In this document: in pieces, positions 41,656 through 42,012 of the stretch
Layout of the letters: the number at the start of each line of letters is the position of its first letter
Numbering within the stretch: the first letter of the stretch is position 1
Assembly (NCBI GenBank): GCA_022572885.1
Contig: JACZVC010000025.1
Span: 1-42,012 of the forward strand
Length of the DNA: 42,012 nt
Direction: 5' to 3'
DNA from: Pseudomonadota bacterium
GTDB taxonomy: Bacteria; Pseudomonadota; Gammaproteobacteria; Steroidobacterales; MnTg04
Program-made: the position numbers and the translations under genes
Notes under the pieces: model-generated
Seen by the model: only the letters and a program-made list of their open reading frames with translations
What the model was told of the DNA's origin: nothing
Database searches by the model: none

Positions 41656-42012
41656 ATGAAAATGGAAACGGACGAGTGTAAACAATTAGAGTCGATCATC
41701 GATCTCTATCTGGACGGACAGCTCAGCTCGGAGTCCCGATCTGCACTGGAACGACATCTTTCCAACTGCCCGCTCTGCCTTCGGAAATTGGAAGGTCGAC
41801 GGATGTTGGTGAAACGGATCCACCAGGCGGGATGGAATGTGGAAGTCCCGCCCCATCTGGCCGCGAAAACACTCGAGAGTGCCCGGGGTGAGCTCCAATC
41901 ACTGTCTCACTCCTATCGCAAGTGGATGGGTCTGGCCGCAGCCCTGTTGCTGGTGATTATGGTGAGCTTTTGGTTCTATACGCAGCCTCTGACCTGGAAG
42001 GCAGGCCAGATC
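41656..42012 (+). CDS. Zinc-finger (ZAS/zf-HC2) anti-sigma factor, partial
   Basis: An open frame with no stop before the window end (119 codons seen). The N-terminal domain has CKQLESIIDLYLDGQLS followed by HLSNCPLC, giving the Cys-x~30-His-x3-Cys-x2-Cys zinc motif of ZAS anti-sigma factors. A helical linker follows, then a hydrophobic transmembrane stretch (GLAAALLLVIMVSFWFY) near residues 95-110. Such proteins hold an ECF sigma factor inactive at the membrane. It is divergent from the sigma factor at 41063-41566, which is an obvious partner, although that sigma factor also precedes rseA. The gene is the first on the strand and runs off the window; downstream domains are unknown. Base use resembles the sigma factor more than the core genes. 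Confidence 0.8.
   Translation, partial: MKMETDECKQLESIIDLYLDGQLSSESRSALERHLSNCPLCLRKLEGRRMLVKRIHQAGWNVEVPPHLAAKTLESARGELQSLSHSYRKWMGLAAALLLVIMVSFWFYTQPLTWKAGQI

Overview
This is a chromosomal segment of a GC-rich gammaproteobacterium. Outer-membrane biogenesis genes (LPS core and lipid A: kdsB, lpxK, msbA; lipoprotein export: lolC/D/E), the sigma-E type regulators rseA/rseB/rseC, and the order lepA-lepB-DUF4845-rnc-era-recO-pdxJ-acpS all point to this class. From memory, the order of rne, LMW-phosphatase, kdsB, ycaR, lpxK, exbD/exbB, comEC, DUF2062 and lol, and separately of mfd, csiV, MTI phosphorylase and nagZ, resembles Pseudomonas. The genus cannot be fixed from this sequence. No rRNA, tRNA, CRISPR array, phage or transposase gene was seen.

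Layout. (1) 1-1465: the 3' end of rne, a strong terminator, and a convergent LMW protein-tyrosine phosphatase. (2) 1466-9338: an accessory island that separates the phosphatase from kdsB. It holds a 15-bp perfect inverted repeat, a secreted cysteine-containing protein of unknown function, a very large Crp / class III cyclase / TolB-like / TPR fusion protein, and a TonB-dependent receptor convergent with it. (3) 9339-16493 (minus): a tightly packed envelope operon comEC-exbB-exbD-msbA-lpxK-ycaR-kdsB. (4) 16573-20291: a DUF2062 membrane protein, then the lipoprotein-release ABC transporter in the order permease-permease-ATPase. (5) 20519-27351 (plus): a small exported protein, the agmatine-to-putrescine pair aguA-aguB, the transcription-repair coupling factor mfd, and csiV. 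(6) 27341-41566 (minus): a long run of co-oriented genes, many overlapping by 1-8 bases: sigma factor, rseA, rseB, rseC, glutaredoxin-like, lepA, lepB, DUF4845, rnc, era, recO, pdxJ, acpS, PolB-like exonuclease, rlmD, nagZ, methylthioinosine phosphorylase and a PAS-GGDEF protein. (7) 41656-42012 (plus): a partial zinc-finger anti-sigma factor running off the end.

Most of the window is conserved housekeeping. The most unusual items are the Crp-cyclase-TolB-TPR fusion, whose cyclase keeps both metal-binding aspartates but lacks several nucleotide-recognition residues; the PAS-GGDEF protein, whose active-site motif is lost while an RxxD inhibitory-site motif remains, suggesting a c-di-GMP receptor; and the right end, where the sigma factor beside rseA differs in codon use from its neighbours and faces a different class of anti-sigma factor. 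That right end could be horizontal transfer or an assembly chimera.
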